Assembly: GCA_039822005.1 (NCBI GenBank)
Contig: JBCBMZ010000004.1
Location: 124,001-188,000 of the forward strand
Direction: 5' to 3'
Source: JBCBDX01 sp039822005
Lineage (GTDB): Bacteria > Pseudomonadota > Alphaproteobacteria > Rhizobiales > Rhizobiaceae
DNA: 64,000 nt
Part shown: positions 61,313 through 64,000 of the stretch, piece after piece
Layout of the letters: the number at the start of each line of letters is the position of its first letter
How positions within the stretch are numbered: position 1 is the stretch's first letter
Position numbers and translations under genes: made by a program
The notes under the pieces: generated by a model
The model's input: the letters and a program-made list of their open reading frames with translations, nothing else
Told to the model about the DNA's origin: nothing
Database searches by the model: none

Positions 61313-62787
61313 TCAGTTTGCGCGAGGACCAACATAGCCCTGCCCGAAATAGAGTTGGTATGTTTGTACGGTGCCACCGAACCGGGTGATAGAAAAATCA
61401 CGAATCTTGGTGACCGACCGGAATTGCTCATCGATGAAAGCATCAACGGGATGGAGCGGATAGGCAAGGATGATCGCATCTTTACCCTGCGCCGCCTGCC
61501 CCTCGAACCAGAAGTCAAACATGTCGGTTCGGCGACCGATCGACATGATATCGGTGCGCCTGGCAGTCATAGCGATCAGTGAAGCCGTGCGAAATACGGT
61601 ACACATTCGCTGCGTCGTCTTTTCCGTTAAATCCGGTTGGGGCCATTGTGGCGCTGAAGAGAAGCGAACCGCAATAGGCAATGGTCCAAATGACATGCAG
61701 CCGGATCTCAGCCGCTGACCTGATGAAGAAGAACGCGACAACGACAAAAAATACGATCGCGGTCACGTTCCAATAATGCAGGATTGTCGTGCTGAACAAC
61801 AGGATTGCAAACACTATAGTCGAGACAAGGAAGACCATGCGTCCCGGCTTCTGAAAGGCCGCGAGTGCTAAATTCTCATGATTAGTGTTGAGAAAACGCA
61901 CCAACGCGACGCAAAGGACAGGTGACAGCGAGAAAGCAAACTTGATGACGAAGTCGGCAAAGCTCAATGCCGGGTTTGTATAATCGCTGTCACCGATCCT
62001 CTCATTCAGATTGTATTGAAAGCTCGGCCAATCATGGAGCATATTCCAGTAAATAGTCGGCGCTTGCATGGCGACCGCCAAACCACCAGCCAACCACAAA
62101 TGCGGGTTACTGAGAAACCGACGGCCTTGAGGATAAAGAAAAATCCAAGCGGCAAAGCCAAGCCCGAAGAACACGCCAGAATATTTTGAAAGCCCGGCCA
62201 GGCCGACAAAAAAACAAGCAGCATAAAGATACCTATACTTCGTCGCCTCACCATCGAGCGAGCGAATGAAGAGGGCAAAGAAATGAGCCGCCCCTATACC
62301 GGCTCCGATCAGCAAATAGTCATGGAACAGGATCGACGTGTAGATGAGCATCAAGGGCGTTGCGCCAAAGACGAGCATCGCAGTCAAATAAGCGTCGATC
62401 CGGCGACCCCGCTCAATCAGCTCTTTGACCCAAAACCAGATGATCCAGGCAATACCGGCGACGACCGGGATTGTCGCCCAAGACAGCCGAAGAAAGGCCT
62501 AGCATCCAACCGCCAAGGGGCGGATGATCATAATATGACCAATCAAGGTTTTGACCCCAGAGCCAGTAATAACCCTCATCAGCGACAGGCACCGCGCCAT
62601 AGAGGGCGACAATCTTCAGAAAGACGATCACCGCCAGAGCGGGAATGAGAAACGCGCGGCTCGGAATAACAGCTTCCATAAATGCAGTATCGAACGCCTT
62701 GTGGGGAAGGAAGAGTTCAGCGATCTGGTTAGAACGGGTTGGGCTTTTGGCATTGTCAGCACTGTTATCCAAGTCCACTTGAGCCAT
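61313..62787 (-). pseudogene. Frameshifted family-39 (ArnT/PMT-like) glycosyltransferase gene
   Basis: Three minus-strand pieces make one membrane glycosyltransferase. Piece 1 (from 62787) has the family motif DEGYYWLWGQNLDWSYYDHPPLGGWML, with the DE and DHPP motifs of GT39. It goes out of frame at about 62485-62500, and the next frame continues with ATIPVVAGIAWIIWFW, IDAYLTAMLVFGATPLMLIY and HDYLLIGAG. Near 61560-61600 a second shift leads to TDMFDFWFEGQAAQGKDAI and ends GYVGPRAN at 61313. Lipid-linked sugar would be the donor, probably for lipid or LPS decoration, if it were intact. Two lesions could be real decay or sequencing/assembly error. Confidence 0.7.
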
Positions 62788-62864
62788 TTAACTTTCCCGC
62801 TCTCTTATATGGCAAGAAGTAGCCAAGAGGCTTGAAGGTTTGTTTAACGCAGTCCCATCTCAGG

Positions 62865-63467
62865 TTAACGGATACCGCGCACGAACGTCGTCACCAGCAA
62901 GTCAATTTGCGCCCAGGTGTCGGGGTTCGTCTGGCCCTGATCTGCACTCCGATAAGCGTTTGTCACTATACCATGGACACTGGACCAAAGCGCGCGGGCG
63001 GCAACGGCCAACGTCTCATCGTCCTGCGCCAATGGTGTGGCTCGCAACACATCCCCAATGAGGTCAAACAGCATCTCTTGCCGAACGATGTACCATTCAG
63101 GTGTTTCAGTATTCGAGGCGGCGCGGTTAAACGCCAACATCGCAGTCCACGCGGTCGCATGGCTTTCAACATAGTCATAATAAACACGCGCAAGCACCAA
63201 GAGCCGCCCACGCACATCATCGACACCCTCTTGTGCCGCCTTTTGCATGGCAACGGCACCTTGCGCACCCAGATCATCCAGCAATTGCGTATTGCAAGCG
63301 CGTAAAAGATCATCAACGTCACCGAATATGTTGTAAATCGAACCCACCGATACATTCGCCTCTTTGGCGATATCCCTGATCTTCACCGCATCCAGGCCAC
63401 CGTTCGCCAAAAGGCGCATGGTAATCTCCAAAATGTCGCGCCGCGCCCGTTCCTTGTCGATTGCCAT
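62865..63467 (-). CDS. TetR-family transcriptional regulator
   Basis: This 200-residue protein has an N-terminal TetR helix-turn-helix (about 10-55: RRDILEITMRLLANGGLDAVKIRDIAKEANVSVGSIYNIFG in parts, ending SVGSIYNIFG) and a helical ligand-binding domain. The start is ATG 63465-63467 (MAIDKER), after an upstream frame start at 63500. Three palindromic operator-like sites lie in the 138 bases between it and the divergent PspA gene, so it probably represses itself and pspA. Confidence 0.9.
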   Translation of the reverse strand: MAIDKERARRDILEITMRLLANGGLDAVKIRDIAKEANVSVGSIYNIFGDVDDLLRACNTQLLDDLGAQGAVAMQKAAQEGVDDVRGRLLVLARVYYDYVESHATAWTAMLAFNRAASNTETPEWYIVRQEMLFDLIGDVLRATPLAQDDETLAVAARALWSSVHGIVTNAYRSADQGQTNPDTWAQIDLLVTTFVRGIR

Positions 63468-63514
63468 CCCATTACCTCTCGCTGCCTGAGCACATAGCAC
63501 AGAAAGTCCAAATT

Positions 63515-63582
63515 TGAACTATGTTCATTTTTTTCTTGAACAACGTTCAAAAACGTGTATTTTGATTTTTGAACGTTGTTCA
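63515..63582. promoter_or_regulatory. Three TGAAC-N3-GTTCA operators between tetR and pspA
   Basis: Sites: TGAACTATGTTCA (63515-63527), TGAACAACGTTCA (63537-63549) and TGAACGTTGTTCA (63570-63582). Each is a 5-base inverted repeat with a 3-base spacer. The second and third belong to a 17-bp inverted repeat (63537-63553 with 63566-63582). The centres are 22 and 33 bases apart, about two and three helical turns, so TetR dimers could sit on one face of the DNA and cooperate. Confidence 0.85.
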
Positions 63583-63605
63583 TAAATGCACAAGGAAGCG
63601 ATGAA

Positions 63606-64000
63606 ATGTTCGAATTGGTCAAAACGATTTTCAAAGGAACGCAGGCCCGCGCCACAGAACGTGTACGCGATCATTTTGCTGTAGACTTGCTGGAGCAAAA
63701 AGTTCGCGAGGCAGATGATGACCTGAGCGCTGCAAAACAGACGTTGGCATCATTGATTATGCGTGAACGCAACGAATCCCGCACGCTTCAAGGAGTAAAG
63801 AAGCGAATTGCGGACTTGGAAGAGCGCGTCAAACAAGCAATGGACGCCGGCAAGGATGATCTTGCCCGTGATGGTGCAACCGCAATAGCTGATCTGGAAA
63901 ACGAGGCGGATACCAGAACAAGAACCGTCAGCAGCCTGAAGGACAAAGTCGCGCGTATGCGCCTTTCCATCGACAAAACAAACCGCCGTATCGTCGACCT
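63606..64000 (+). CDS. pspA: PspA/IM30-family protein (partial, runs off the window)
   Basis: The first 131 residues start MFELVKTIFKGTQARATERV and form a long helical coiled coil with heptads, as in PspA/IM30 (ESCRT-III-like membrane-remodelling proteins that protect the inner membrane). The N-terminal amphipathic helix needed for membrane binding is present (FELVKTIFKGTQ). The ATG has AAGGAAG upstream. A TetR regulator with three operators is divergent, unlike the PspF-controlled gene in enterobacteria. The C-terminal part lies outside the window. Confidence 0.8.
   Translation, partial: MFELVKTIFKGTQARATERVRDHFAVDLLEQKVREADDDLSAAKQTLASLIMRERNESRTLQGVKKRIADLEERVKQAMDAGKDDLARDGATAIADLENEADTRTRTVSSLKDKVARMRLSIDKTNRRIVD

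Noticed and set aside
1..64000. CRISPR arrays, tRNAs, insertion sequences and prophage genes
   Set aside because: No regularly spaced direct repeats, no tRNA-like cloverleaf ending in a recognisable T-loop, no transposase or integrase and no terminal inverted repeats were seen by reading the window; a software scan (tRNAscan-SE, CRISPRCasFinder, ISEScan) would settle it.

Overview
The window is a gene-dense stretch of an alphaproteobacterial chromosome, most likely from the Rhizobiales (Hyphomicrobiales). The pointers are a single-chain TrpE-TrpG anthranilate synthase preceded by a tryptophan-rich trpL leader, the conserved pgeF / lipoprotein / prs / rplY / pth / ychF neighbourhood, a petABC cytochrome bc1 operon, several gene families typical of alphaproteobacteria (DUF1285, DUF2333), and a moderate GC content. 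No genus is assigned. No rRNA, tRNA, CRISPR array, insertion sequence or prophage was found.

Layout. 1-3779 (+): end of a MidA-like methyltransferase gene, pgeF, a metal-ligand-less M24 protein, a lipoprotein and prs. 3780-5972 (-): chromate transporter, rhodanese and a small secreted protein. 6344-12573: a secreted protein, rplY, pth, a PHB-depolymerase-like esterase, two minus-strand genes (secreted protein, RluA-type pseudouridine synthase) and ychF. 12777-15354: an EAL-CBS-GGDEF c-di-GMP protein facing a frameshifted TadG-like pseudogene. 15483-20796: APC permease, membrane hydrolase-like protein, apt, and petA-petB-petC ending in a clear terminator. 20937-25730 (-): two paralogous ABC exporters flanking a coupled pair of small envelope genes. 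25982-31162: trmL, GNAT, hemF, MOSC, and the overlapping cca / Nudix / DUF1285 cluster. 31274-38120 (+): a MoxR / DUF58 / DUF4159 / large membrane protein operon. 38123-44294: GNAT, glutathionyl-hydroquinone-reductase-like protein, Nudix, phosphoesterase, a membrane protein, an L,D-transpeptidase and a winged-helix-like membrane protein. 44350-53815 (-): leuA with a leucine-rich leader peptide, a MacAB-like export operon, trpE(G) with trpL and attenuator, a candidate three-hairpin small RNA, and fhs. 54018-61219: a secreted protein, then AAA ATPase / multicopper oxidase / DUF6638-like / DUF2333 on the minus strand. 61313-62787: frameshifted family-39 glycosyltransferase pseudogene. 62865-64000: a TetR regulator diverging from a PspA/IM30 gene across three palindromic operators.

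How it fits together. Much of the window is core metabolism: PRPP synthesis and use (prs, apt, trp), ribosome and tRNA maintenance (rplY, pth, ychF, trmL, cca), respiration and heme (petABC, hemF), folate one-carbon units (fhs), and branched-chain and aromatic amino acids. The most interesting parts are regulatory RNA and uncharacterised multi-gene sets. trpL and the leuA leader both look leaderless, with a -35/-10 pair placed six bases before the ATG. A roughly 90-nt, three-hairpin RNA lies between fhs and trpL. Three TGAAC-N3-GTTCA palindromes, about two and three helical turns apart, separate tetR from pspA. The AAA ATPase + DUF6638-like + membrane-anchored DUF2333 set is the best candidate for an undescribed protein system. 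Two genes (TadG-like, glycosyltransferase) each carry two frameshifts, which is either real decay or assembly error.
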